From Blasia pusilla (taxonomy: Eukaryota; Marchantiophyta; Marchantiopsida; Blasiales), in contig CM114271.1 in the NCBI GenBank assembly GCA_050084515.1, forward strand, positions 18,228,001-18,292,000: DNA of 64,000 nt, read 5' to 3'. This document shows positions 36,525-48,939 of the stretch, piece after piece (the stretch's first letter is position 1; every line of letters starts with the position of its first letter). The notes under the pieces are model-generated. The model saw nothing but the letters and a program-made list of their open reading frames with translations. It did no database searches and was not told the DNA's origin. Made by a program: the position numbers and the translations under genes.

Positions 36525-36660
36525 ATACCCTCTACTTGGATGGTTGTGAAAAGTTCTTGACCAAGCATCGTGCCGTCTTTACAGCTAAGAGGAAGCAGAT
36601 GACGCTAACGAAAAAGACTGCGCCAGTGAAAATTGTTAACAAATTGAAGCCCATCCTTCA
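36525..36660 (-). other. Possible terminal exon with a membrane segment
   Basis: One minus-strand frame gives FNLLTIFTGAVFFVSVICFL, then LAVKTARCLVKNFSQPSK and a stop. It is a clear hydrophobic helix with a basic tail. A candidate acceptor (GTGTGCAG, near 36668) lies upstream. It is on the same strand as, and downstream of, the ORF at 36784-37467, so it could be its next exon, but the phase does not fit simply (a TGA follows the acceptor). Confidence 0.25.
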
Positions 36661-36783
36661 AAACTGCACACTGTTGCACAAGGACAGGAACTCTTCCAAG
36701 AATTGGTACATGCAATGCTCGTAAAGCTAGTGCAACGGATGCTCGTCTTTTCGATCCCATGGAAAAACATATAACAAGAATGA

Positions 36784-37467
36784 TCAAGTGGTCAACATCA
36801 TTTCCTGTGGCGAGCGTTTGTGTACGTATTTCAGGGCGTTCCCTACAAGTGGAAAGTGCAGGCCACAAGACGACTGGGTGGTAGGCTTACATGTCATGGT
36901 GAAAATTCTGTCTTCGGAGAAGCATACATAAACGGACGGATCTTTTTCATCACGCAGTCGGAGAGCCTTCAGATTTTCTTCCAACTCCCTTGTGGCTGGC
37001 TCCAACTGATCCCATGCGATCCAATTCGAAGAATCCGTCCCATGCGAAGCGAATTCTGCCAGCTTCATGAGAAACACCGAATTCTCAAAGAGAGTCTTCA
37101 CCAGCTTCAACTGAGCCGTCAGCTGCTTGAGCCGGAACAACTGACGACCACTCAGAGACCCTTCCGAGACACTGATGATAGTTTTCTCAACTTCGAGAAT
37201 GCGATGGACGAGTTTTGTTATCTTCTTGTCGACCGGGGCATTGCTGGTGACGGCCTTATTTGCCGAGCGGGTCCAAAAAATGTCTTCACTTTCCAGGATG
37301 CCACTCCTGGCGATAAAATCTCTTTCATAGCTTGATATCCTCGTAAGACTCAAACCCTGTATTCCTGTAGGGGTGTCTAGCGGTAGCTTGAATATCGTTG
37401 ACAACACAAATACGGCCGTCACGATGGCCAAAATTTTGACTATTGTGCACATCGAGAAAGTAGGCAT
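36784..37467 (-). CDS. Unidentified membrane-anchored protein (227 codons)
   Basis: The first ATG of the open frame is at 37467; upstream stops TAA and TGA lie at about 37555-37560. After six residues there is a hydrophobic segment (CTIVKILAIVTAVFVLSTIF), a signal anchor or TM helix. A soluble part follows with a helix-rich stretch (about residues 75-130, KITKLVHRILEVEK and FRLKQLTAQLKLVKTLFENS) that could form a coiled coil, and an acidic LEPATRELEENLKAL helix. The real exon may end earlier than the stop at 36784. I recognise no family. It is one of the few host-like coding stretches here. Confidence 0.45.
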   Translation of the reverse strand: MPTFSMCTIVKILAIVTAVFVLSTIFKLPLDTPTGIQGLSLTRISSYERDFIARSGILESEDIFWTRSANKAVTSNAPVDKKITKLVHRILEVEKTIISVSEGSLSGRQLFRLKQLTAQLKLVKTLFENSVFLMKLAEFASHGTDSSNWIAWDQLEPATRELEENLKALRLRDEKDPSVYVCFSEDRIFTMTCKPTTQSSCGLHFPLVGNALKYVHKRSPQEMMLTT

Positions 37468-37533
37468 GGTAGCACTCGGATAGAGAGCACTCAGCGCTGA
37501 CGCCTGAAGTATAGAAATGAGAAAAGGAAGCAC

Positions 37534-40500
37534 CTCTATGCGATCAACTGAACATCATTAGATAGAGAACGAGCACGTCGACTGGTACCTCCAGTGCAAT
37601 AGTAAAGAACCTTTTTTGAATTTTTTTGAAGACAGAGGAGAACAACTCCCGCTCTAAAGAAAGAGATGGAGTGTTACCTCAACAGCGTCTACATGAAGGC
37701 CTCATGCACAAGGGGCGGAAATATGCTCCAGCGTGAAGAGCAACCCGCGGACTCCGAAGTTAAAGAGACGTTAAACCGTAAAGTGCAGCGCATTCCATTG
37801 CGCAGCCGAGCAAATGTGCACCTCAGAGAAAGCAACAGGCAAGAGCAGAAGTTCTTTCGTCGTCGGCAAAAGCCTTCGGTCTATGAAGACATCTTTCATC
37901 GGCAGCGTTCGCACTGGTTGATCAGTCCATGAGAAACCACAGGTGACGAAACAATCCATGAGCGCAGATCATGTGACGTACATGAACGCCAGCCGCTAGT
38001 CGTGGCTAACTCCCCTAAGCATCGCGGGACATTGTTACCTCCACTGTAGTAGTCCATTCACAGACAACACATACAATTCCTTCAGCCTCAGCGCCGGGAA
38101 GATACAAAGCCTTCACGGGAACTGATTTGTGCCTCACCCGACAAGCACCTATGGCGCCCCTGTTCTGGAAGCGAGGCGCGCCAACGTTTAGCTTTGCTTG
38201 CTCACCGTCCCGATAGGCACTTATCCGATGGAAGGACTGAAAATGATAGCCTCTGCCTTGCTGTTTCGGGTTCTACTACAATCCCTTCGAGTTACTGGCT
38301 TGATCTCCAAGCTGCCACTCATCGCACCTGTTGTTATGCTATTTGACGGGCAATCAGTCTACGCTGCGCTCTTCATTTATTACATCACCGTCTTCATGTA
38401 CTTGGGCTCCACAGTCCAAGACTCCAAACTCCACAGCCTCCACTGTTTTAACGATGAGCGTTTCACCTACTAATTTGTCAACGAACTTAACTGCCATATT
38501 CTACGTTGCACTAATATTTGACGGTGCCTTTTTTTTGAGCGGACCTTTTACTGCCGCGTACAGTAGGTAGTGGACCTGCAGGGAGAAGACCTTTGTCGTA
38601 TTTGTTTTCGCACGAGTTTTGTTTAACTACCGCGGTCAGGACTCCGGATGATCAAGAGTCTTCGAGCCGCACTTATAGCCTGTTAGGCGGTTCGCATCGA
38701 GATGAGAGTGTCGTACCTTTTGTACAAGACTGTCTGCAGGAAAGCTGACACAAGTACGAACATTCGGACATATCGCACTAGTTTTACAGCTGTGTGTGTC
38801 TGTACGTATTTATGGGAGCCCTCACAATCGTCGTGTGCTCGTGGAACGCAGGGAGCCGATCGGATCTAAGGGCCAGTTCTTCCTTTCCTCCCTGACAAAA
38901 CTCTGCACTCGGTGTTTCATGATGTCGCCACCACCACGTAATGGCACCTATTGCACCGGCAATTTCATCTGTAGAGTTCACCGCAGTGCTTAAGTGATTA
39001 AGAATTTTAAGAACGTAGTGCGCACTGACCTTTTGAGAAATATAAACTTCAATACAAACTTTGATGGAAAATCCATCGGGATAAAAAGGAGGAGGGCGTA
39101 GAGAGAAAAAAAAAACCCGCGCGGCAAAACAGAAGGCTTCTCCAAACGCAGTGACCTTTAGACCACATATCTCCTAGTGAGGCACTTGCCCCTACCATTA
39201 CGACGACGGTCACATTTTCTCTACCCCGTACGTTTTCAAACAATGAAACATTTTCCCCTACGATTACAATGGTGACATCTTCGCTACTCCGTCCGGTGTT
39301 CCCTTGTTAATAAGCAAGTTTGGGCCGATGATCCAAAACCTAGGTTTAGGTCGGTGTAGTTTCGGAGAAAATTCGATACGTATACGTATCGTCAACCTTC
39401 CATCTCCGCGACTGCTACGCCACACTTTCACTTACACACTTCCTTCGACCTAACGATCACACTTGTCGACGATTGGATGGGGAAGCTTGGACTTTCCAAG
39501 ACCTCACGATTAGTAAGAACAAGTTTGGGAGAATTGGCTGGCTCCACGCTTCGAGAAACAAGGCCCAAGGACGTGTTCCGACGACTTGACGTTCCAGATC
39601 TCAAGCTTCATTAACATAGCAGAATCGTGATTCTCCCTTTCCTGTGTATAACAGCGTTTTACCTGTACCTTGACGCTGCTTACTTTTCCAACCATGTAGA
39701 CATGTCGGCCGACTCGATCTCTGCGAATGACAAACTAGAAAGATAGAAGCTTGCCTCGAAGATACATATGAAATCGTGAATGCTAAGCTCCTCTCTTTAA
39801 GAATGATTGCAGAGTTACTGTGCTCAGAATTAGCTTCAATCGAGAACGCTTCTCCTTACACACCACTGTAGCGGGAGGTCTCCAACACTTGAAAGAGCGC
39901 CATCGCTCCCTAACGATGTAGTGACAACAATTATCTTCGGTGCCTGCGGAAGATATAAGCTCACGGGGCATACAAGTAATAAATTGAAAGAAAGACTAAA
40001 TGATTACCAATCGTCTGCAGAAAGGTGCTCTGAGGTATGGTGTCGCCAGGTAGAAGGCTCATTCATTAGCATGTCCTCAATTAATACAAGATCGGGAAGA
40101 ACCGTAACTTTGCGCACTTCCAAATGCGGCAAAGATTTCATCACCAGATGATGTTACTGTTACCGTAGGCAGAAGTATCCTTCCAAAATCCCAGATGGCC
40201 CACCCATCGCCATCAAACTCAACTCGACCACACCTCGCACTCCACTCATTTTGATTGAACACGCATGAGATTTGAGAAGCCATAGGAGCAAACTTGGAGG
40301 AAGAAAGCAACCGGTAACGAGAAGCCGTAGGAGATCCAGAGCAGAAAAAACTCGTGTCGTACTTGGATGATGAAAGCGACGAGTATAATGCATGAGAGTG
40401 CATCGGTCAGGTACCTTTAAGAACAATGTGGCGATAAGGAGTTACAAAGTTTCAAATTCAATGTATCTTATTATGCTTATCCTATTGCTAACAAAAGTAT

Positions 40501-41730
40501 AAATAATAGAACAAATGGGTAAGGAATTTCATGTAAAAATAATAAAAGCAATGCATGTATGGAAGCATAAACTTCTTTAAAAACTCGATGAAAATAATAG
40601 TACAAAGGAAATAACTTCCTTTTCTAATCAGATATTTTGCTAAAAACTTCCAAAATTCATAAAACTATCAATAATACCCCGCATTGGTCAAGAAATCCAT
40701 AGTATTAGCGAAATTTTGAATTTACAAATAGTGGCCAAACACAATCATTCTCCCAATAGCAAATTAAATTCACTTAAGAAAACACAAGAACTATCCAAGC
40801 AAATCACATACCTTTTGTAAATTGTGATTCCCCTCGTATAGTCATAAAGTGAGAAAATAGAGGTGAAATATCTTTTTTGATAAATATTTAAATAGGTCCT
40901 TAATCTAGAAGAAATAATTTATAAATAGTCTGTTATTTGCATTAGGATGCCCAATTTTTTAAGGTTTCAGTATTTGCCACATTTCAAGACTCTAGTATGT
41001 TACTAAGTGGTCTAAATTTTGACATCTCTAGTATATTTAACCAATGAATGATATTTCCGAGTTCACAATCTTGATATTTGCATTTCCATTGCGAGATCCA
41101 AATGCTGAAATATCAAGGATATTGAGTAATGTATGGTTTCCAAACTTATTGTCTTCTCTAATGTTTGTGTAGACTTCTCCATCTTAAGAAGAAGAAGGAT
41201 CATAATCTCCACACAAAGATGTGGTCGTTTAGCAACGATTGAACAAGAATACAGAATGGGGAGAAGGGCAAAAACAATGTGTTGCTCAAATGGTCACTTT
41301 AAGACTTGCATAATCAAGGAATGCATCCATGTCTATTGCCTTGGGAACCATTCCGCAAACTTTGCCATCTAAGGAAGACATAAACTATTTCCATATTCCC
41401 ACACATAACCAAGAAGGTTAAGAGGCAATTAAAGAGGAGTATCGGTCGTGAAAACGCCTAATCCCTAAACATTAGGATAATTGTTACTTTACGACTTGGG
41501 TATCTGTGGAATGGCTTTTGAGCTATTGCATTGGAAACCATTCCACAATCTTTGCCATCTTAGGACGATGGAGGATCATCTCCATAAAAAAATCGAGAAC
41601 CTCTAGCAATGGCTAAATAGGAGTAAAAAGTGAGGAGAAGGAAGAAAATAACTTGTCACATAATGGCTTCTAAGCAATTGCATTGGAAAAATTATGTATG
41701 CTTTCTCAAGAAGAGGGAGCACACTGCTAC
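37534..41730. other. Unassigned DNA, no supported gene
   Basis: Moderate GC to about 40440, then AT-rich. Only short frames without domains are seen. An 18-bp perfect palindrome, CGATACGTATACGTATCG, lies at 39374-39391. Confidence 0.4.
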
Positions 41731-41734
41731 ATCT

Positions 41735-42055
41735 TAGTTAGTCGATATGTAGAATTCAACCGCGTCGACGACATAGAGGGTCAGTGGGTAGTTTGGGTGT
41801 AACTTTGTTCAGAGATGTTGGATGAGGTTGACAACTTGTCCATTGTGTGAGGAATGTCATTTTTGGCGATTTTCCTACTTTGATATTTCTAGCCAAGTAA
41901 CCCGTTGATGAGTCAAAGATCAATGGGTAACTTGTGCTCCATCATATGTTAATGTTTTGAGGCTATTTTTCGGGAAAGAGAATTTTTGGCTCTTCCAAAG
42001 GCTAAAAGAGAGGGACAGATGGCTTTCCCAAGCCATCTTTCCATCATGTTGGTAA
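41735..42055 (+). repeat. Direct repeat upstream of element 3
   Basis: It shares AGTTAG.CG...GGGTAGTTTGGGTGTAACTT, a GTAACCCGTTGA block, GAGGCTATTTTT and GCTTTCCCAAGCCATCTTTCC with 44812-45063. The two copies, only moderately similar, flank element 3, so they may be LTRs or other insertions of one kind. Confidence 0.6.
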
Positions 42056-42079
42056 GGGGTTACTAGCATACACTAAGCG

Positions 42080-42840
42080 CCCATATTTTGTTGTTGGGGG
42101 CACATGCCTTGGATAGAGGTGGCACCATTCATTTGGTGATTGTAGGATGGCCATGTCAAGATCATTCATCGGCTGGCCAAGGGTTTAGAATGCAGGATCC
42201 GAGGCCAGGATGTTTTAGGAGATGCTACAAATATTCGATACTTGTAGGAGAGTCACATATGTTCTCCGGCGTATATTCTGTAGAACGTGCCACTATTGGG
42301 AGACACTCGTGCACGGGTGATGACGAGTGTGCATCAAGTGAGGTCATGGCTAGGACTTTCCATATTGTTGGATGCCGCGAGAGTTGGATCATACACACAC
42401 TATTTACGGTTATGGTGGACGAACCTTCTATCACTGGAGGTATTGAGCCGAGCTTATGATGGAGTTCAAAGAATACCACAATTGATTGTGGATGCGATCC
42501 TGGGTCTATGGCGTCGGTCTCCTGTGATGACGCTCGATGAACTAGATGATAGATCATCGTAGGCGGTAGCCAATAGGGTGGGGGAGTTGAGGTCAGCCTT
42601 ACCTACGTTGTTGAGCTTCACGATATCCCATGCCTTTTGAAAAGGAGGGCGAGGCATGACTTGGGATGCAAAGATCCGAGCATTAGATGAGTTTACTGAT
42701 AATAAGCGCGAACCCGCCATGGGGTTTACTATTGGTATGTGATACTATGACACTGCCAGATGTGATAGAGGCATCACGATGGACCTCAATTTTCTCACAT
42801 GGATAGTCACTCTAGGTATGGTTGAGCACAGAGGGATGTG
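42080..42840 (+). pseudogene. Element 3 C5-cytosine DNA methyltransferase
   Basis: It begins inside the domain: HLVIVGWPCQDHSSAGQG has the catalytic Pro-Cys-Gln at 42151-42159 (motif IV). After a shift, the motif VI region reads VPLLGDTRARVMTSVHQVRS, with a TAG in place of the ENV Glu (near 42270). RLWWTNLLSLEVLSRAYDGV and a motif X-like region with AMGFTIG (about 42715) follow. Motif I is missing. It is a third independent copy of the gene and lies at the same place relative to the RT. Confidence 0.85.
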
Positions 42841-42868
42841 AGTATCATCAATTGCATCACGTCCATAA

Positions 42869-43501
42869 TGTCACATCTTCTAGGATAGATCGACAAGATC
42901 TACTAGCGCGCCTTTGGGGATACTATAGGTCAACCTCAAGAGGTTGAGGATGACCTACCAAGGCCACGGGTAACCTGAGAGAGTAGGTTTTCCCTTTGTT
43001 TTGGCTCATTTGGAGCCATATTGAGAAACTTACTATAACAAGTAAGTTACCATTTGAGTATATTTGACTTTCTATTTTGGGAAGTTATCCTTGACCTCTT
43101 ACAGCAGGTCAACAGCCAAGGAGGTGACCTACGAGCATAAGTTACCGTGGAGAGAGATCTTGGGAGAGGGAAGGGAGTATATCTCAAGGAGAGAGAGCTT
43201 GAGCACTCATTCTTTCTTTGTTGAACTTCTTGGCATGAGGCGACAGAGCTATGGTCCTCTTTGACTTGTGTGTATAACCTAAGCCTCTCTTGAGGAGAGT
43301 TGGTTTTGGTTTGATATGAGAGAGATAGAGTTGTGCACCTTGTAAGACATTATGAGAGAGTGTTACTTGATTTAATTCGAGATATTTTGTTACTTATCGT
43401 CTGATGTTTGGATAACATGAGTTAGCATGGGATCGAGAGTGTTTGTGTGTGTATTTGGTGAAAGCGATATATGTTGTGTAACGATGTCTATGCGCACAAC
43501 A
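42869..43501 (+). repeat. Family-I LTR (solo) inside element 3
   Basis: It starts TGTCACATCTTCTAGGATAG and ends GCGCACAACA, about 633 bp. It has all the blocks of the family, including the terminal GATTTAATTCGAGATATTTT module. No clear target duplication is visible (CATAA against ATGAG). Confidence 0.85.
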
Positions 43502-43539
43502 ATGAGTTAGCGTATTGCTCACATGGTATGTAAAGACAT

Positions 43540-44805
43540 TGGCTAGGGGCGAGGGGAGGAGAGATAGGCATCCATGGACTTCCTGGGACGTCATTTGAGC
43601 AGAGAGTATGGAGGTGGCCAAAGTGGCACATGTTCATTTTTCAAGTGTGGAGCATGATGTGGGATCTAGATCAGAGTGGGATAACTGTAGCAAAGATGGC
43701 TAAGGTTGCTACATAGTAACCCTAGCTACATCGTTCTTTGGTTGCCATATAGCAACCCTAGCTAGACGGGGGTTGCGTCCTCTTCGAGTGAGGTCACGAT
43801 GGAGACTTGGGAGCTTGTGATATGTCTTGAGTTGACAAGAGAAGAGAGACCGTAGATACATAGATTTTTGAGAGGGCATGTGGGATGTTTTTCCTTCAAT
43901 ATAAGAGACTTGGGTACTTTTAAGGATCCCGAGATACGGATAGATTTCACTAATGATATGCCAATCCTTTGTCGATCCTAGAGGTATTTTGACATGGAGC
44001 GAGCCTTGACTCCGAGTAAGAGTCAGGACTTGTGGGAGGCAGTATTGGTGGAGTTATTGCATGAGGAGTATGCATATACCAAAGTCATGCTGGCGAAGAA
44101 GGATATGTATGGCAACTGGATAGATGGGCAGATGTGTAGAGATCACAATCCTATTAACCGGCAGACAAGATTAGATTGGTATGCCATGTCTACTCATGAG
44201 GAGATCTTTTCTTTGGTAGGGCATTCAAAGCAAAGATCTCCTCATGAGTAGACATGGCATACTTTAGCATGGAGATCTTAAGTACTGCCCTCTTTGCTTT
44301 GGTAGGCATCTCCGTGCTGGCTATCATCAACTGCCTATCAGGATGGAGGACAAGAAGAAGACAAATTTTTGGGGGATAGATTGGTTCGCAAGAGATTTTT
44401 TGTAATAGTGGTGGTTCTTACCATTTGGGTTCAAGAACACCCTTATGGAGTTCCAGAGAGTCATGCATAGGATTTTGGCTCGCTTGGATTTTGTACAATG
44501 TTACATAGATGATATTGTTATCTTCAATTCCATGATTGAGGAGCATGAGCGACACCTGGAGGAGGGGTTTTGATCATTGCAATTATATCCAGGCAAGTGC
44601 AAGTTTTTTGAAGAGCAAATTGAGTACTTGGGACAAACCATAAACCATAAGGTGGGTTAGATGTTCAACACATAAAGGTGAAGGCTATTATACAGATTCC
44701 ATGCCCTACAAATGTGAGTCTAGTTCGAGCGTTTCTGGGACACGTAAACATCTGTTGCCAATATATCAAGGGGTTTAGTGCGATTGTGAAGTCTTTGACC
44801 TTATC
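43540..44805 (+). pseudogene. Element 3 linker and reverse transcriptase
   Basis: MERALTPSKSQDLWEA leads to RQTRLDWYAMSTHEEIF; then the frame is broken by a fold-back duplication (44180-44261). RT resumes with LRAGYHQLPIRMEDKKK, the catalytic CYIDDIVIF (about 44499-44525), and CKFFEEQIEYLGQT. It would be the element polymerase and is inactive here. Confidence 0.85.
44180..44261. repeat. Fold-back inverted duplication in element 3 RT
   Basis: Two 35-bp arms (44180-44214 and 44227-44261) pair with a single mismatch around a 12-bp spacer. The arm is RT coding sequence (TATGCCATGTCTACTCATGA onward), so the second arm is an inverted copy of the first. Confidence 0.92.
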
Positions 44806-44811
44806 ACAACT

Positions 44812-45063
44812 TAGTTAGCCGAAAGGTAGAGTTCTACCATGTGGCTGATAATGGGTAGTTTGGGTGTAACTTCATCTTGAGATGTTAGATGAGATTGCAT
44901 CGGGAACATTATTTATGAAGAGTCCCCTTCTTTGCTATTTTTGGCTAGGTGACCCGTTGACCAAGTCAATGGTCACTTGATAACTTATGTTGGTAGGTTA
45001 CAATTTGGAGGCTATTTTTGGGGGACGAGAAGGAAAGATGACTTTCCCAAGCCATCTTTCCCA
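44812..45063 (+). repeat. Direct repeat downstream of element 3
   Basis: Counterpart of 41735-42055. It ends at GCCATCTTTCCCAGGTTGG, just before the GT array. Confidence 0.6.
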
Positions 45064-45068
45064 GGTTG

Positions 45069-45327
<259 letters not shown>

Positions 45328-45599
45328 ATAGGAACTCGGGTACTAGCATTCAGATTCCCTCATATCGAAGGGTGGATTTGACTCGATATACGGATGTAGA
45401 TTCAAAAGTGGATTTTTAGGCCAAAGAAGCCGTATGTTCTACTCTCATTTTAGATGAGAAAGATGTCAAGGGGTAGGGGAAATTTATCATATGCAGGTAG
45501 GCAAGTGAGTTGCCTCAGTGGGGAGCCCTTGGAGACGCTGGTTGGTGTGTGGAATTTTTTTCATTTGGAAGGCCATGCACGGAAGAAATGTCTGTTCTT

Positions 45600-46380
45600 C
45601 CCAAATTTCTCTTGTGCGAGCTGACGCGGGACAACGGCGTAGCATAGTGCAGAGTAGGCATGGCTAGTGTATTGTTGAGAGTAGTGGGAGTAGTTAGGAA
45701 GAGAAAGAAAAACACTTTTAAGACAGCCGCCATGAGGGGGCTTCCCAGTGAAAATAGGTAGGGCAACCCTTTAGGTTAGGGCTAGGGTAAGATAGGAGTA
45801 GGCCAAGGGTGTTGAGATGGGTTATCCATACCGATGGTTTGCAATGGATCGTTAGAGGTGGAGACATATGCGTCGACACCGACGGGTAGTCTCCATCCGT
45901 TGACAAGAGGGTTGACGTGATGTTTGGAGAGATTGTTGTGTTGTGGATGTTGCCGCACTACATGGAGTTGTCAATGTTGATCGTGCAATAAAGAGTTGGA
46001 GGGCGTGTTCACGTTACCCATTTGAGTCCCTTTTCCCGCACTTCTCTTGTATCATTGAGGGTGTTGGGTATCGGGTAGAGCAAATGCTACATGAGTGTGG
46101 TGACAGTGATGAGTGTGGACTCCTTGCATATGTAGCATGTTTGTAAATATAGGGCGATTTCCTGAGTAGGGGTTGTATGTATGACCAGAGAGATGGTCAG
46201 TAGCTTAGGTGAGCTAGTCGGGAGGCTGAGGGTGAGCTTGACTGTTGAATGTGCATGAGGGTGGGTGTGTCATCACGGGATTATCATTAGCACATGTGAG
46301 CTAGTGAGGAGTGTGGGAGACTCTTGGTGAGTCTGAGTTCTTGAGCGTGTGAGGTAGGGTTGTCACCACGGCGTTCGTCT
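45600..46380 (+). other. Unassigned stretch within element 4
   Basis: G-rich plus-strand DNA with scattered GAG and GTGT words. I cannot align it with gag, protease or methyltransferase of the other copies. Confidence 0.35.
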
Positions 46381-46384
46381 AGGG

Positions 46385-47110
46385 TTGGGAAGAACGCCAA
46401 GGATTTTGGCTGGCTTGAATTTTTACACTACTATAGGGGATGATTATTATCTTCAGTTCCACTATTGAGGAGCATGACCAAGATCTGGATGAGGTGTTTC
46501 AGCGATTGCAATTACATGGATTGAAGTTACATCTAGGAAAAGTGTAGGTTCTTTCAGGAGCAAATTGAGTACTTGGGACAGACCATATACCCAGGTGGGT
46601 TAGGTGTTAAGCAGAAGAAGGTGAAGGCTATTGCACAAATTCCACGCTCTGTACATGTGAGTCGAGTCTGAGTGTTTCTAGGACTGGAAAACTTCTATCG
46701 ACGATATGTCAAGGCTTTTAGTGCAATCATGAAGCCTTTGACGTTGTTGACGAGACTTGATTAGGTTTGGCATTTGGGAGATGATGAAGAGCTCAAGGAC
46801 AGGTTGACCTCCTCACCCATTCTACAGGGATCAGTTAGGGGTTGTCGATTCCAATCACATACGGATTGGAGCATGTTGGGTTTAGGAGCAGTGCTTACTT
46901 AGAGAGATTATGAGGAGCCTCGAGAGGGAATTCATTGTGGATTATGCGAGCATATCAAAAAATATTGTAGAGGCAAAGTATAGCTCCATGTGGGCTCGAT
47001 TATTGTAAGAGTACGAGTTTGAGGTGGTTCATAGGCCACATGGGCTCAAGCATGATGCAAATGGGTTGTGTCATAACCCACGCCCAAATTAGAGAGACAT
47101 GAGCTCGATG
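46385..47110 (+). pseudogene. Element 4 RT and RNase H remains
   Basis: EYLGQTIYPGGLGVKQKKVK, YRRYVKAFSAIMKPLTLL and DWSMLGLGAVLT align with RT thumb and RNase H of elements 1 and B. The catalytic region near 46430 is scrambled by an insertion. Stops are frequent. Confidence 0.75.
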
Positions 47111-47347
47111 GCACATAGAGAGTGATGAGGAGATGGTATCGGTTGGTATGCATCCACCTTCCTTTGTCCATTGACGGTGTCAGGTCAACAGTAATTTGTG
47201 ACTTTAGTGGTGGGATCAGATGATGAGTCTCCTGATTCGGAGGTCAGTAAGGAGGGAGTGGTAGTCGTGATATCCATGACGATTTGGATGTTGTGAAGTT
47301 CCTAGGACTCGCATCATAGAGAGCACAATGAGTACTAGGGAGCGGGA

Positions 47348-48325
47348 TTGGATCCTACAGAGAGCCAAGAGGTTCAAGTGGGAGGGACACACATTTTACA
47401 GGTGTGGTGGGATGGTAGGGTATGTGTGGTGCCTCATCCTTCCCAAAAAGCATATATAGTGCGACATGCCCACAAAGAGTTGGGGCATTTCAAAGTAAAG
47501 CGTACGTACAACTTACTTCAGGTTCAGTATTGGTGGCGCGACATGCATACTCAAGTTCAACAATTTTTAGCAAGCATATGATATGTGATCGAGTGTGAGC
47601 ATCCTTCAATGTTCCCACTTCGCAGTTGTATCCTTTGCCAATTATGGGTTTAGGTTATCAATGGAGACTAGACTTCACCGGACCTTTGCTATTGACGATA
47701 CATCATCACAGGGACGTGTTGGTCATGGTGGAATATTTTTCCAAGTGGATAGAGTTGGTAGCAATACCGGATAAGGCGAGCAAGGGAGCAGCTTATGCAT
47801 TTATAGATCGTGCACTTAATCATTTTGGTGTGCCAATAGAGGTGTTGATTGACATGAGTAACCAAGTTTAAGGGAGAGTTTCAAGCCTTGTGTGATTAGG
47901 CTTTGATAGATCACCGCACCATATCCTAAGGCATATGGGTTGGCGGAGAGAGTAGTACACACGGTGAAGAGAGGGTTAACCAAGTAAGGCTTGCAGCGAG
48001 TATAATTGAGAAAGTGGGACCTACAATTATCAATGTTGGCTATGGGATATCTCTTCAGTCGACATGCATCATTGGCCTCATTTTCATCGTACGTTTTTCT
48101 CTATGGGATTGAGAGAGCTAGATCTACCTGCAACTATTCAATGTGACGTGGAGGAGGTGTTAGATCTTGATATCCTAGATATATGGATACATGCATGTTC
48201 TCAGAGGGAGAAGATTTTTTGTACAGTTATGACCATGGCATTTGAGAACTTAGTTATTGCTCAACATAGGGATACATTGAGGTACGCGATCATTTGTGGA
48301 GGAGGTTATCTTTGAAGGATTAGGA
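47348..48325 (+). pseudogene. Element 4 integrase
   Basis: HHCC domain: RHAHKELGHFKVKRTYNLLQ in an open stretch 47348-47581. Core: WRLDFTGPLL, with frames broken after VLIDMSNQV (47871). C-terminal QHRDTLRYAIICGGG ends at about 48310. The PHD part is absent. Confidence 0.82.
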
Positions 48326-48358
48326 GGTTCCATCCTAGATATTATGTATGTTTATAGT

Positions 48359-48830
48359 TGTCGTGCGAATCCACATCGTCATACAACATACATCGTTGAC
48401 ATACCATACTTACATACATACAACATAGACGAGAGCATCCACAAACATAAGTGTACCACAACTGAAATCCGTGGAAGACCTACTGTCATAACACACGTAT
48501 AGAATCACATACAATCGAGCCAAACCCACTCCACGATGGGAGAATCCAAGTCGAAGCTTGCGGGAACTACCATAACCAAGAGCTCTACTCACTACCAAGG
48601 CTAACTCCCAACACAACAAGCTCAACTCAAAGAACTAACTGTTCTTTGAGTGCACTCCACACTATATCCTCCAACCTAACAGCGGGCCCTACTGGAAAAG
48701 TCACCCTCAACTGAGTAACCCCCAACCCTGTGTATGGAACCGCATCTCTACCTAGACACTACGGCCCTACATAAGGTATGGCCTCTACTAGCACACTATA
48801 CTCTACGACATAATCCGTATGGTCATGACA
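48359..48830 (-). repeat. Family-II LTR of element A (472 bp)
   Basis: It starts TGTCATGACCATACGG at 48830 and ends GATTCGCACGACA at 48359, with TG...CA termini. Its last 105 bp or so (TTGTGGTACACTTATGTTTG onward) is the family-II terminal module. Confidence 0.8.
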
Positions 48831-48832
48831 GT

Positions 48833-48939
48833 TGTCATGCGAATCCACATCGTCATAAAACATACATCGCTGATATACCATACTCACATACATACATAAC
48901 ATATACGAGAGTATCCACAAACACAAGTGTACCACAACT
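48833..48939 (-). repeat. Extra LTR-end module after polypurine tract, element A
   Basis: TTGTGGTACACTTGTGTTTG to GATTCGCATGACA, followed after two bases by the LTR start TGTCATGAC. It is a close copy of the end of the LTR that follows. Confidence 0.8.

Larger units (their letters stand above)
42080..44805 (+). mobile_element. Element 3: family-I-like gypsy fragment
   Basis: Methyltransferase part (42080-42840), a family-I LTR inserted in the linker (42869-43501), then linker and RT (43540-44805). The RT stops at KSLTLSQLS, where a copy of the flanking direct repeat begins. Gag, protease, RNase H and integrase are absent. Confidence 0.8.
45330..48350 (+). mobile_element. Element 4: gypsy copy with internal deletion
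   Basis: A degraded gag knuckle region (about 45546-45600, HLEGHARKKC in place of GRLGHPRERC) is followed by unassigned DNA to about 46380. Then come RT thumb (46385-46760), RNase H pieces, and integrase (47348-48320). No methyltransferase or PHD finger is seen. The 3' end is cut by the LTR end of element A near 48359. Confidence 0.7.

Noticed and set aside
36485-36724. Plus-strand basic ORF (Lys/Thr-rich)
   Set aside because: The minus strand has a better protein-like reading (a TM helix), and no start context or domain supports the plus frame.
42869-43501. Independent gene in the middle of element 3
   Set aside because: The segment aligns from end to end with the family-I LTR.
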